Source: Comamonadaceae bacterium OS-4
GTDB lineage: Bacteria; Pseudomonadota; Gammaproteobacteria; Burkholderiales; Burkholderiaceae_C
Direction: 5' to 3'
Assembly: GCA_027924025.1 (NCBI GenBank)
Contig: AP026970.1
Span: 3,618,501-3,682,500 of the forward strand
DNA length: 64,000 nt
In this document: positions 26,047 through 35,840 of the stretch, in pieces
Numbering within the stretch: the stretch's first letter is position 1
How the letters are laid out: each line of letters opens with the position of its first letter
Notes under the pieces: model-generated
What the model was told of the DNA's origin: nothing
Seen by the model: the letters and a program-made list of their open reading frames with translations, nothing else
Database searches by the model: none
Made by a program: the position numbers and the translations under genes

Positions 26047-26114
26047 AATGCCCAGTCTTGCGAACTGGGCATCCTTGCCTCAACAAGATGCCCCTCGCGC
26101 AGAGGGGACATCTT
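26047..26114 (-). terminator. Double hairpin terminator after sucD
   Basis: Two stems follow the sucD stop on the minus strand: AAGATGTCCCC...GGGGCATCTT, then ATGCCCAG-TTCGCAAGA-CTGGGCAT followed by eight T. The second is a textbook intrinsic terminator. Confidence 0.85.
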
Positions 26115-26122
26115 AATGGCAG

Positions 26123-27016
26123 TTAGAGCAAAGCCTTCAACAACTTTGCCATCTCGGACGGGTTGCGGGTCACTTTGAAACCGCACTCTTCCATCACCGC
26201 CAGCTTGGCGTCTGCCGTATCTGCACCACCGGAGATCAAGGCACCCGCGTGGCCCATGCGCTTTCCGGGAGGCGCTGTCACACCAGCAATAAAGCCAACA
26301 ACCGGCTTCTTCATGTTCAGCTTGCACCAACGTGCTGCTTCAGCCTCGTCGGGTCCACCGATTTCGCCGATCATGATCACCGCATCGGTATCCGGATCGT
26401 CGTTGAAAGCTTGCATCACATCGATGTGCTTCAGGCCGTTGATCGGATCACCGCCGATACCGACAGCAGAAGACTGACCCAGACCGATTTCGGTCAGCTG
26501 AGCCACTGCTTCGTAAGTTAATGTACCGGAACGGGACACCACGCCGATACGGCCCTTGCGGTGAATGTGACCGGGCATGATGCCGATCTTGATTTCATCG
26601 GGCGTGATCAAACCGGGGCAGTTGGGTCCCAACAACAGCGTTTTCTTGCCGCCGGCAGCTTCTTTGGCCTTCATGCGGTTGCGCACTTCGAGCATGTCCT
26701 TGACCGGGATGCCTTCAGTAATGCAAATCGCGAGGTCCAGATCGGCTTCTACAGCTTCCCAAATGGCAGCAGCAGCGCCCGCTGGTGGCACGTAGATCAC
26801 CGACACGGTTGCACCGGTTTGACCGGCAGCTTCCTTGACGGAGGAGTAGATTGGAATGTTGAAAATCGACTCGCCAGCCTTCTTGGGGTTCACACCCGCT
26901 ACGAAGCAGTTCTTGCCGTTTGCGTATTCCTGGCATTTTTCAGTGTGGAACTGACCGGTCTTGCCGGTAATGCCTTGGGTAATGACTTTGGTGTCTTTGT
27001 TGATAAAAATCGACAT
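26123..27016 (-). CDS. sucD: Succinate-CoA ligase (ADP-forming) subunit alpha
   Basis: A 297-residue subunit of succinyl-CoA synthetase, the TCA step that makes ATP from succinyl-CoA. The CoA-binding start (MSIFINKDTKVITQGITGKTG) and the active-site region GHAGALISGG with the phosphohistidine are conserved. It lies 9 bases after sucC, as usual. Confidence 0.97.
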   Translation of the reverse strand: MSIFINKDTKVITQGITGKTGQFHTEKCQEYANGKNCFVAGVNPKKAGESIFNIPIYSSVKEAAGQTGATVSVIYVPPAGAAAAIWEAVEADLDLAICITEGIPVKDMLEVRNRMKAKEAAGGKKTLLLGPNCPGLITPDEIKIGIMPGHIHRKGRIGVVSRSGTLTYEAVAQLTEIGLGQSSAVGIGGDPINGLKHIDVMQAFNDDPDTDAVIMIGEIGGPDEAEAARWCKLNMKKPVVGFIAGVTAPPGKRMGHAGALISGGADTADAKLAVMEECGFKVTRNPSEMAKLLKALL

Positions 27017-27025
27017 GGTGATTCC

Positions 27026-28192
<1,167 letters not shown>

Positions 28193-28395
28193 GACGTCTC
28201 TCTTTGGGACAGGACTATGTTCACCGTGTGGTAACGAGGATGTAATCACCACGCGGCACTGGACACATCAACCCGCGAATGTATCATGCTGCGACGCACA
28301 ATACTGGTACGCGGCTTACAGCGGGTGCATTCCGGGTCGGTCATGCTCCATGCAGCGCGCAGTTTGAAGCACATTATTTGCCCCTTGCTTACACC

Positions 28396-29331
28396 ATGAA
28401 AAAAATCTTTATTGACGGCGAAGCCGGCACTACCGGCCTCCAGATCCGCGAACGTTTGCAGACCATGCCGCAGGTCGCACTCATCAGCATCGACCCCGCG
28501 CTGCGCAAAGATCCGCAGGCCAAACGTGCGCTGATTGCCGAGGCAGATCTGGTGATCTTGTGCCTGCACGACGATGCCGCCAAAGACACGGTTGCCATGA
28601 TCGACGCCATGGAGCGCGAGACCGGTCAGCCGGGCCCGCGCATCATCGATGCCTCTACTGCTCACCGGGTCGACCCGACATGGGTCTACGGCTTTCCGGA
28701 ACTTGCCGCAAACCAGCGCGATGCCGTGATCCAGGCCCGCCGCGTGAGCAACCCGGGCTGCTATGCCACCGGCGCCATCGCTCTATTGCGCCCCCTGATC
28801 GATGCCGGATTGGTGCCCGCCGACCACCCGGTTTGCCTGCCGTCGGTCAGTGGCTATTCCGGCGGCGGTCGCGCGATGATCGAGGCTTACGAACAAGGCA
28901 GCGCAGCACCTTTTGAGCTCTACGCACTGGGCCTGAAGCACAAGCACATTCCTGAAATCATGCAATACACCGGCCTGACCCGCAGGCCCTTGTTTGTGCC
29001 CTCGGTCGGAAATTTCATTCAGGGCATGCTGGTGCAGCTCCCACTGCATCTCGATACCTTGCCCGGCAAGCCAACCGCACAAGCCTTGCACGACGCATTG
29101 GCGCGCCATTACGCCGGCAGTCAATGGGTGAGCGTGGAGCCGGCCACCGCGGATTTGAAGTTGGATGCCGTGGCCCTCGCAGACACCAACAAGCTCGAAC
29201 TCCGGGTGTTTGCCAACGACGCTGCCGCCGATGGCTTTGCCCATGCGGTGCTGGTAGCCCGGTTGGACAACCTCGGCAAGGGTGCCAGCGGCGCTGCGGT
29301 GCAAAACCTGCAGCTGATGCTGGGCTTGTAA
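28396..29331 (+). CDS. argC: N-acetyl-gamma-glutamyl-phosphate reductase (short type)
   Basis: The 311-residue enzyme reduces N-acetylglutamyl phosphate with NADPH in arginine synthesis. It belongs to the shorter ArgC class ([17 protein letters not shown]). The catalytic cysteine lies in SNPGCYATG. Its length and glycine-rich loop match. Start at 28396 fits this opening. It ends 3 bases before convergent recX. Confidence 0.93.
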   Translation: MKKIFIDGEAGTTGLQIRERLQTMPQVALISIDPALRKDPQAKRALIAEADLVILCLHDDAAKDTVAMIDAMERETGQPGPRIIDASTAHRVDPTWVYGFPELAANQRDAVIQARRVSNPGCYATGAIALLRPLIDAGLVPADHPVCLPSVSGYSGGGRAMIEAYEQGSAAPFELYALGLKHKHIPEIMQYTGLTRRPLFVPSVGNFIQGMLVQLPLHLDTLPGKPTAQALHDALARHYAGSQWVSVEPATADLKLDAVALADTNKLELRVFANDAAADGFAHAVLVARLDNLGKGASGAAVQNLQLMLGL

Positions 29332-29334
29332 GGC

Positions 29335-29793
29335 TTACAGCCCCTCGTCGTCCCCACCACCGGACACCACACGGTGGATGGTGTCGCCGCCAAAGCCCCG
29401 GCTGGCCAGAAAGCGCATCTGCTTGGCCCGCTCCGCCGCATCTTCCGGTTGAGTGCCAAACTTTTTGCGCCAGACCTCGCGGGCGCGCTCCAGCTCGCTG
29501 CTGCGCAAGGCAGCTACCGCCTCGGCCACCGCGTCGGGCGCCAGTCCTTTCGATTGAAGCTCCTGCTTGATGCGGGATGCCCCCATCTTGGCCGCCCGCC
29601 GGTAGACCACCGAGCCGATCACACGATCTTCATTGATGAAATCTTTGGCCGTGAGTGCATCCAGCACCCGGGCCAAGGCACCGGGCTCCTCCTCGTAGCG
29701 CTGGAGCTTGCGCTCCAGTTCTGCGCGGGAGTGCTCCCGGGTACTGAGCAGCCGCAAGGCCCTGCCGGTGAGTGAGAGCGCCTGAACTGCCAC
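29335..29793 (-). CDS. recX: Recombination regulator RecX
   Basis: A 152-residue helical protein with the RecX pattern ALRLLSTREHSRAELERKL and FINEDRVIGSVVYRRAAKMG. RecX binds RecA filaments and limits them. It starts with GTG at 29793 behind an AGAGA ribosome site and follows recA by 80 bases; that gap is almost filled by a dispersed repeat. Confidence 0.93.
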   Translation of the reverse strand: MAVQALSLTGRALRLLSTREHSRAELERKLQRYEEEPGALARVLDALTAKDFINEDRVIGSVVYRRAAKMGASRIKQELQSKGLAPDAVAEAVAALRSSELERAREVWRKKFGTQPEDAAERAKQMRFLASRGFGGDTIHRVVSGGGDDEGL

Positions 29794-29812
29794 TTTCTAT
29801 CTCTCTCGAAAA

Positions 29813-29871
29813 TTGCTATGAAGTTAATAGCTGCCAGCGCAGGTGGAGTGTGCGCCAGCAGCCGATTTGGC
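29813..29871 (+). repeat. Dispersed ~60-bp repeat, copy B (recA-recX gap)
   Basis: Plus-strand layout: TTGCTAT...ATAGCTGCC, then AGCGCAGG, then GCGCCAGCAGCCGATTTGGC. It matches copy D almost end to end. Because it can fold into a hairpin between recA and recX, it may reduce read-through into recX. Confidence 0.7.
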
Positions 29872-29873
29872 AC

Positions 29874-30959
29874 TTATTCCGGCTTGTCCGCTTTGTCTGC
29901 CTTTTTGCCTTTGGGCTTGGCCTCAGGCTCTGCGACCGGCAGCAAGGGGATGCCCAAGGACAAGCGCACCTTGTTCTCGATCTCCACCGACAAGTCAGGG
30001 TTCTCACGCAAAAACTCGCGGGCGTTGTCACGGCCTTGGCCGATCTTTTCACCTTGGTAGGCATACCACGCACCGGATTTTTCCAGAATGCCGGCGGTCA
30101 CACCCATATCGATGATTTCACCGTGGCGGCTGATGCCTTCGCCAAACAAGATGTCGAACTCCGCCGTCTTGAACGGGGGGCTGACCTTGTTCTTGACCAC
30201 CTTGACTTTGGTCTCGTTGCCGATGGCTTCTTCGCCCTTCTTGATGGTGCCGGTGCGACGGATGTCCAGGCGCACAGACGCGTAAAACTTCAGCGCATTG
30301 CCGCCGGTGGTGGTTTCGGGCGAGCCGAACATCACGCCAATCTTCATGCGGATCTGGTTGATGAAGATGACCATGCAGTTGGTCTTCTTGATGTGGGCGG
30401 TCAGCTTGCGCAGCGCTTGGCTCATCAGGCGGGCTTGCAGGCCGGGCAGGCTGTCGCCCATTTCGCCCTCTAACTCGGCCTTGGGGGTCAGTGCAGCCAC
30501 CGAGTCCACGATAATCAGATCCACCGCGCCGGAGCGCACCAGACTGTCCACGATTTCAAGAGCCTGCTCACCGGTGTCAGGCTGACTGATCAGCAGGTCT
30601 TGCAGGTTCACGCCCAGCTTCTGGGCGTATTGAATGTCCAGCGCGTGCTCGGCATCCACGAAGGCGCACTGGCCGCCTTGCTTTTGCATTTCGGCCACGA
30701 CTTGCAGCGTCAGCGTGGTTTTACCGGACGACTCCGGGCCATAGATTTCCACCACACGGCCGCGGGGCAGGCCGCCCACGCCCAAAGCGATGTCTAACCC
30801 TAGAGAGCCGGTGGACACGACCTGGATGTCTTCAATCACCTCGCCCTCGCCCAAGCGCATGATGGTGCCCTTGCCGAATTGCTTTTCAATCTGCGCAAGC
30901 GCCACTTGAAGGGCTTTGGCCTTTTCTGCGTTGGCGGCGGGGTTCTTCACTGCGTCCAT
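29874..30959 (-). CDS. recA: Recombinase RecA
   Basis: A 361-residue RecA with Walker [12 protein letters not shown], the L1/L2 DNA-binding loops and a Lys/Asp/Glu-rich tail. It catalyses strand exchange and LexA self-cleavage. The ATG at 30959 has AGGAG upstream. Two LexA-type boxes lie 45-77 bases upstream. Confidence 0.98.
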   Translation of the reverse strand: MDAVKNPAANAEKAKALQVALAQIEKQFGKGTIMRLGEGEVIEDIQVVSTGSLGLDIALGVGGLPRGRVVEIYGPESSGKTTLTLQVVAEMQKQGGQCAFVDAEHALDIQYAQKLGVNLQDLLISQPDTGEQALEIVDSLVRSGAVDLIIVDSVAALTPKAELEGEMGDSLPGLQARLMSQALRKLTAHIKKTNCMVIFINQIRMKIGVMFGSPETTTGGNALKFYASVRLDIRRTGTIKKGEEAIGNETKVKVVKNKVSPPFKTAEFDILFGEGISRHGEIIDMGVTAGILEKSGAWYAYQGEKIGQGRDNAREFLRENPDLSVEIENKVRLSLGIPLLPVAEPEAKPKGKKADKADKPE

Positions 30960-31003
30960 GGGAATCTCCTGAAAAATCAAGGGTGGGGTGACTATTTATC
31001 CAT

Positions 31004-31019
31004 CTGTCATTAACAACAG
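31004..31019. promoter_or_regulatory. LexA box 1 of recA
   Basis: CTGT-N8-ACAG, a perfect SOS-box core, lies 45 bases upstream of the recA ATG. Confidence 0.75.
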
Positions 31020-31020
31020 G

Positions 31021-31036
31021 CTGGATGCTTGAACAG
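31021..31036. promoter_or_regulatory. LexA-type box 2 of recA
   Basis: CTG-N10-CAG begins one base after the first box. It lacks the inner T/A of one arm, so it is a weaker match; two dimers could bind side by side. Confidence 0.5.
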
Positions 31037-31102
31037 TAGTCTAAGCGCCCTATTAAATTCAAACAAGCCGATATTTAGTCAGTTTGCATTACCATTTACC
31101 CC

Positions 31103-31579
31103 ATGTCGATTCCCGCCTCTCTCGAACCCTGGCGCAGCAACCATGTGGGTCACTGGTTGCGGCTGGCGCTGGAGCGCTTCGATGCCAGAGTCCTCGAGCT
31201 CATGGCTCGCCACACCGCAGCACCCTTGGGTTTGGCCAACCTCGCTGCCCGCGGGCAGGTCGGCGCCGCCCATACCCACATCACCCGGCACCTCGAACTC
31301 CAGGGAAGCCGCCTTACCGACCTTGCCACCCGCGCCGGCATGACCAAACAGGCCATGACCACCCTGGTCAACCAATGCGAGGCCTGGGGTATGGTCGAGC
31401 GCACCGACGATACGAGCGATGCTCGTGCCAAGCACATCCGCTTCACCGCCACCGGGCTGGCATGGCTGCAGGCGTATCAAGATGCTGTGGCCCAAGCCCA
31501 GGATGAGCTGCAACAGGCGGTCGGCCCCGAGGTCGCCACCGTGATCCATCTGGGCCTGGAGGCCTACTGCGGCCATTGA
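31103..31579 (+). CDS. MarR family transcriptional regulator
   Basis: A 158-residue winged-helix protein. The recognition region (GSRLTDLATRAGMTKQAMTTLV) and wing (RTDDTSDARAKHIRFTATG) follow the MarR pattern. MarR dimers repress genes until a small ligand binds. It is divergent from recA and precedes a two-component system by 89 bases, but no obvious target efflux gene adjoins. Confidence 0.85.
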   Translation: MSIPASLEPWRSNHVGHWLRLALERFDARVLELMARHTAAPLGLANLAARGQVGAAHTHITRHLELQGSRLTDLATRAGMTKQAMTTLVNQCEAWGMVERTDDTSDARAKHIRFTATGLAWLQAYQDAVAQAQDELQQAVGPEVATVIHLGLEAYCGH

Positions 31580-31668
31580 GCCCACCAAAGCCGGCCGCCT
31601 TGCGCACCAGCTGCACGCCTAGAATGGCGTCAAGCGGACACAGTGCCGCACCCTGCCAGGAGACACGC

Positions 31669-32343
31669 ATGCGCATACTGATAGCTGAAGACGATCAAGT
31701 TCTGGCCGATGGCCTGCTACGCGCACTGCGCGGCGCGGGTGCAGCGGTAGACCATGTGGCCAGCGGTACCGAAGCCGACGCCGCGCTCATGACCAATACC
31801 GAATTCGACTTGTTGATTCTGGATTTGGGCTTACCGAAGATGCACGGCCTGGAAGTCCTCAAGAAACTGCGGGGCCGGGGGTCCTCATTGCCCGTGTTGA
31901 TCCTCACTGCTGCGGACAGCGTGGACGAGCGGGTCAAAGGCCTGGATTACGGCGCAGACGACTACATGGCCAAACCCTTCAGCCTGCAAGAGCTGGAAGC
32001 CCGGGTGCGCGCCCTGGTCCGCCGCGGCATGGGGGCGACGAGCAGCAGCATCAAACACGGCCCCCTCACCTACGACCAGGCCGGCCGGGTCGCCACCATC
32101 GACGGCAAGATGGTCGAGCTCTCTGCCCGCGAACTCGGCCTCTTGGAAGTGCTGCTGCAGCGCGCAGGCCGCCTGGTCAGCAAAGACCAGCTGGTGGAGC
32201 GCCTGTGCGAGTGGGGCGAAGAAGTGAGCAACAACGCCATCGAGGTCTATATCCACCGCCTTCGCAAGAAGATCGAAAAAGGCCCCATCCGCATCGCCAC
32301 CGTGCGCGGGCTGGGCTACTGCTTGGAAAAAATACCGGGATGA
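31669..32343 (+). CDS. OmpR/QseB-type response regulator
   Basis: The 224-residue protein has a receiver domain with phospho-acceptor Asp52 (LILDLGLPKMHG), the Lys of AKPF, and a C-terminal winged helix (SNNAIEVYIHRLRKKIEK). The ATG at 31669 follows CAGGAGA. It shares an ATGA overlap with the kinase downstream, so the two form one operon and pair as regulator and sensor. Confidence 0.9.
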   Translation: MRILIAEDDQVLADGLLRALRGAGAAVDHVASGTEADAALMTNTEFDLLILDLGLPKMHGLEVLKKLRGRGSSLPVLILTAADSVDERVKGLDYGADDYMAKPFSLQELEARVRALVRRGMGATSSSIKHGPLTYDQAGRVATIDGKMVELSARELGLLEVLLQRAGRLVSKDQLVERLCEWGEEVSNNAIEVYIHRLRKKIEKGPIRIATVRGLGYCLEKIPG

Positions 32344-33800
32344 AAATATTCCAGCGGGAGCAACGCAGCCTGTTCGGGGAAATCCTCGACTGGATGCTGA
32401 CCCCGCTGTTGCTGCTGTGGCCCGTAAGCCTGGTACTGACCTGGCTCGTGGCGCAGGGCATTGCCGGCAAGCCGTTTGACCGCGCCCTTGAATACAACGC
32501 CGGAGCGCTCGCCCAACTGATTACGGTCAGCAAAGACCGGGTGCAGTTTGTGCTCCCTCTGCCTGCCCGCGAGCTCCTCAGGGCAGACGATGCGGACACC
32601 GTCTACTACCAAGTCCTCGGCAGCCAGGGTGAGTACCTCAGCGGCGAAAAAGACCTGCCGGCGCCGCCCGACGACGACCGGATACCCCAGGGCGAAGTCC
32701 GGATGCGGGAGCTGGACTACAAAGGGGTCGACCTGCGGGTCGCCTCCATGTGGGTGCGCACCGACATCCCCGGCGGCCGGCCTGCGCTGGTTCAAGTCGC
32801 AGAAACCATGGACAAACGCTCGGTCCTCGCGACCGAAATTGTCAAAGGGGTGATGCTGCCGCAGTTTGTCATCCTGCCTCTGGCGGTGCTGCTGGTCTGG
32901 TTGGCGCTGGTTCAAGCGATCAAGCCCCTGAACCGCCTGGAAGAGCGCATCCGGGCCCGCAGCCCGGACGATTTGAGCCCGCTCGATGTAGAAGCAGTGC
33001 CCCTGGAGGTCGTGCCGCTGGTGTCGTCGGTCAACGACCTGCTGATGCGACTCAAAGACTCAATCTCGACCCAGAAGCGCTTCCTGGCCGACGCAGCGCA
33101 CCAGCTCAAAACCCCGCTGGCAGGTCTGCGCATGCAAGCCGATCTTGCGCAGCGGCAAGGCGCGAGCGCAGATGATTTGAAACAGTCGCTGCGCCAGATC
33201 GGCCGCTCCAGCATCCGCGCGACCCACACCGTCAATCAACTGCTGGCCCTTGCCCGCGCCGAGAGCAGTGGCACCGTGCTTGCGCACCAGCCCTGCGATC
33301 TGGCAAAACTCACCATGGAAGTGGTGCGGGACTGTGTGCCCAAGGCCTTGGAAAAGTCCATTGATCTGGGCTACGAAGGCGTGGAACCGGGAACACCCGG
33401 TGTCGCGATTCCAGGCAATGTCACCCTCCTCAAAGAAATGGTGCGCAATCTGGTCGACAACGCCATCAACTACACGCCGTCCACAGCAGACCGCGCAGGC
33501 GTGATCACAGCCCGGGTCTTGCTGGATCCGTTCAGCGGAGCCTTGGTACTGCAGGTGGAAGACAACGGCCCCGGCATCCCGGCGGCCGAGCGGGAACTCG
33601 TTTTTCAACCCTTCTACCGGGCACTCGGCAACGAAGCCGATGGCTCCGGCCTGGGTTTGCCCATCGTTCAAGAAATTGCTCGCCAGCACCACGCAGAGAT
33701 TGCGGTGGAAGACAGCCGGCCCGGCCACTCGCCGCCAGGCACCACGTTCACCTTGCGGTTTTCGCCCTCTGCGGTCAACCCGCCCGCAGAGGCCGCTTAG
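32340..33800 (+). CDS. Sensor histidine kinase (QseC/TctE-like)
   Basis: A 486-residue kinase: membrane helix near residue 20, a periplasmic two-component-sensor N domain (LTVSKDR-like segment, YYQVLGSQGEYLSG), a second helix near 185, HAMP-like linker, H-box DAAHQLKTPLAGL and HATPase motifs VDNAINY, DNGPGIP and GSGLGLPIV. TctE relatives sense carboxylates, QseC relatives other signals; the ligand here is unknown. Its end overlaps the convergent SPOR gene by four bases. Confidence 0.9.
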   Translation: MKIFQREQRSLFGEILDWMLTPLLLLWPVSLVLTWLVAQGIAGKPFDRALEYNAGALAQLITVSKDRVQFVLPLPARELLRADDADTVYYQVLGSQGEYLSGEKDLPAPPDDDRIPQGEVRMRELDYKGVDLRVASMWVRTDIPGGRPALVQVAETMDKRSVLATEIVKGVMLPQFVILPLAVLLVWLALVQAIKPLNRLEERIRARSPDDLSPLDVEAVPLEVVPLVSSVNDLLMRLKDSISTQKRFLADAAHQLKTPLAGLRMQADLAQRQGASADDLKQSLRQIGRSSIRATHTVNQLLALARAESSGTVLAHQPCDLAKLTMEVVRDCVPKALEKSIDLGYEGVEPGTPGVAIPGNVTLLKEMVRNLVDNAINYTPSTADRAGVITARVLLDPFSGALVLQVEDNGPGIPAAERELVFQPFYRALGNEADGSGLGLPIVQEIARQHHAEIAVEDSRPGHSPPGTTFTLRFSPSAVNPPAEAA

Positions 33801-34456
33801 CTGCAGCTCTTGAGCCCGTGCCCTTGCAAGGCGGCCTTCACATCCTGAAGCCGGAGTTTGATGGCCTCGGTGGCCGCCGGCACTCGCAACTGCTGCACAG
33901 TGGCCGCCTGGCGCTCCTGCAGCACTTTGATGCCACGGATACCCTTGGGCGCCAATCGGGCGAGTTCCGCCTTGGCGGCCGCTTCCGTTTCAAAGCCTGC
34001 CAACACCAAACCGGGTTGTAGATCCGGATTCGCCACTGGTATCGCCTTGATGCCCAAAGCCGCCAGATCGGCGGTCTTTTTGGCCAGCGTCTCGCCTTTG
34101 GCCAGTTTGCCCAGGTAAACCACCCAACGCGCACTCACTTTGACAGGGTCCACCTGCCAGCCGCCTGCGGGCAGCGCTTCATTCAGCACCCGGCGCAGGG
34201 CTGCGGCTTCCTCGTCACTGAAGGGGCCGGCTTGCAGACACTCCTTGGGGCCCGCATCGGCCAGCACCTGGGCTTCCACCTTTTTCAGCTCTGCAGCGGT
34301 CAACAGCTGCACCGCATCCGGCTTGATCTGCTGCTGCACCCGTTGCGGCTCGCTGCTGGTGTGCGGGGCAAAGCCGTACATCTGCAAATAACGGTGACTC
34401 CACGCAAAGTACAGGCCGTTTGCCAAAAGGAGTAGCAGGACAATCAGTCGCAACAT
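33797..34456 (-). CDS. SPOR-domain membrane-anchored protein
   Basis: A 219-residue protein with one N-terminal membrane helix (LRLIVLLLLLANGLYFAW) and a C-terminal SPOR-like fold (VYLGKLAKGETLAKKTADL). SPOR domains bind denuded peptidoglycan at division sites. It starts 6 bases after birA and likely shares its transcript. A tryptic-coil stretch (AAELKKVEAQVLAD) links the two parts. The ATG at 34456 was chosen because the upstream extension overlaps birA. Confidence 0.7.
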   Translation of the reverse strand: MLRLIVLLLLLANGLYFAWSHRYLQMYGFAPHTSSEPQRVQQQIKPDAVQLLTAAELKKVEAQVLADAGPKECLQAGPFSDEEAAALRRVLNEALPAGGWQVDPVKVSARWVVYLGKLAKGETLAKKTADLAALGIKAIPVANPDLQPGLVLAGFETEAAAKAELARLAPKGIRGIKVLQERQAATVQQLRVPAATEAIKLRLQDVKAALQGHGLKSCS

Positions 34457-34461
34457 AGAAG

Positions 34462-35250
34462 TCAGGAGGGGTTGAGGGGGGGTGCAGATACCGGACGCAC
34501 GCTCACTTCCGCGCTGTTGATTCTGACAGTTCCCGCTCCGGTGTCGACCAGCAGCACACCGCTGGCGTCTACACCCAGTGCGGTGCCTTGTGTGCCATCG
34601 GTACACACCACCGCCTGACCCGCCAACAGATCACGCGCCTGGTAGGCACTGCGCAAAGGTGCAAAACCCTCGGTCGCAAACGTTAGCACCGCTTGCACCA
34701 AAGGGGCGATCACCCTTTGCAAGACCTCGGGCGCGTCCACCTCCGGCAGCAATTCTTGCAAGGCTGCAGGTGGGGTGCGCAAACCGTCCCCCTTGCGCGG
34801 CGTGATGTTGATGCCCACACCAATGACGGCATAGCGTTGCGTGCCAGCGCTGGCGGTTTCAATCAGAATGCCGGCCAGCTTGCGGCCCTGCCACCAGACG
34901 TCATTGGGCCATTTCAGCTGTAACTCCGGGTGCAAGCTCTGCACCACGGACAGCCCCACCGCCAGCGACAGCCCCGACCAGTCCGCAGGTTGCAAAGGCA
35001 GGCCCAACGAGAAGGTCAACGTGCCCCCGTCGCCCTGAGTGTCGCTTTGCCAGTCGCGCCCCAGGCGGCCACGGCCGGCAGTCTGCCGCTCTGCAACCAG
35101 CAGCACCGGCTCACATTGGCCAGCCCGTGCACGCCGCATCAGTTCCGAGTTGGTGGAATCAATTTCCGGCAACACCTCGACAGTGAAACCGGGAAGGACC
35201 GCAAACACCGCTTCCCAAATCGCTTCCGCAGGCCAGCGGGTCACGTTCAT
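34462..35250 (-). CDS. birA: Biotin--[acetyl-CoA-carboxylase] ligase
   Basis: The 262-residue enzyme activates biotin with ATP and attaches it to AccB. The biotinyl-AMP loop GRGRLGRDW is present, with the central KWPNDVWW motif and a small C-terminal SH3-like domain. It lacks the N-terminal DNA-binding domain of Escherichia coli BirA, so it should not act as a repressor. It overlaps the SET gene stop by four bases (ATGA). Confidence 0.93.
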   Translation of the reverse strand: MNVTRWPAEAIWEAVFAVLPGFTVEVLPEIDSTNSELMRRARAGQCEPVLLVAERQTAGRGRLGRDWQSDTQGDGGTLTFSLGLPLQPADWSGLSLAVGLSVVQSLHPELQLKWPNDVWWQGRKLAGILIETASAGTQRYAVIGVGINITPRKGDGLRTPPAALQELLPEVDAPEVLQRVIAPLVQAVLTFATEGFAPLRSAYQARDLLAGQAVVCTDGTQGTALGVDASGVLLVDTGAGTVRINSAEVSVRPVSAPPLNPS

Positions 35251-35738
35251 CGCTTGGGGGCCAACAAGGTACCGCGGCAGTTGCTGCTGCCACACCAGCA
35301 GGGGTATTCCGCCTTGAGCTTCTTGGTGTAGCGCTCCTCCAAAATCAGGCCGTAGTCGTAGTTCAGCTCTTCACCGGCGCGGATGTTGCGCAGCGCCTTG
35401 ATGAATACACGACCCTCTTCTTCGTCAGCAATGCAGTTGCCGTCGCAGGAGTGATTGATCCAGCGCGAGGAGTTGCCGCCGAACAAGGCGTCGATCACGT
35501 TGCCATCTTCGAGCGAGAAGTAAAACGTGTGGTTCGGGTCTTTGGGGTCGTGGGGGTGGCGGTCCTGGGCTTCCTGCCAGCTGATGATCTCACCCACATA
35601 CTCAATGATGGTTTCGCCTTCGGCGATATCCTGCAGCGCAAACACCCCTTTGCCGTGGACCCCGGAGCGCCGTGTCTGGATGCGCCGTGCCGGCGAGGCG
35701 GGCACACTGGTGGAGGATTTCACTGGGGTTTTTGCCAC
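35247..35738 (-). CDS. SET domain protein-lysine methyltransferase
   Basis: A 163-residue protein that is nearly all SET domain: RRSGVHGKGVFALQDIAEGE, the SAM/catalytic knot WINHSCDGNC, NYDYG, and a post-SET cysteine cluster CWCGSSNCRG. Such enzymes transfer methyl from SAM to protein lysine. There is no ATG before the domain; I placed the start at the GTG at 35738, 103 bases from the divergent topB start. Bacterial SET proteins are uncommon outside chlamydiae and some proteobacteria. Candidate substrate: the lysine-rich linker of the adjacent topoisomerase (inference). Confidence 0.85.
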   Translation of the reverse strand: MAKTPVKSSTSVPASPARRIQTRRSGVHGKGVFALQDIAEGETIIEYVGEIISWQEAQDRHPHDPKDPNHTFYFSLEDGNVIDALFGGNSSRWINHSCDGNCIADEEEGRVFIKALRNIRAGEELNYDYGLILEERYTKKLKAEYPCWCGSSNCRGTLLAPKR

Positions 35739-35840
35739 GGCCGGAAAGTTTGGTATGGTGAATCGTATGGGCGCGCATGTGTGCGTGCCTGCGTGTGCAA
35801 GTGCGCGCCTGCGCGCACGCGAGAATTGGATTGTAGTCAG

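Noticed and set aside
35780..35820. Alternating GCGTGTGC-type sequence before topB, considered as a tandem repeat or Z-DNA site
   Set aside because: No clean repeat unit; I could not support a function beyond low complexity in a divergent promoter.
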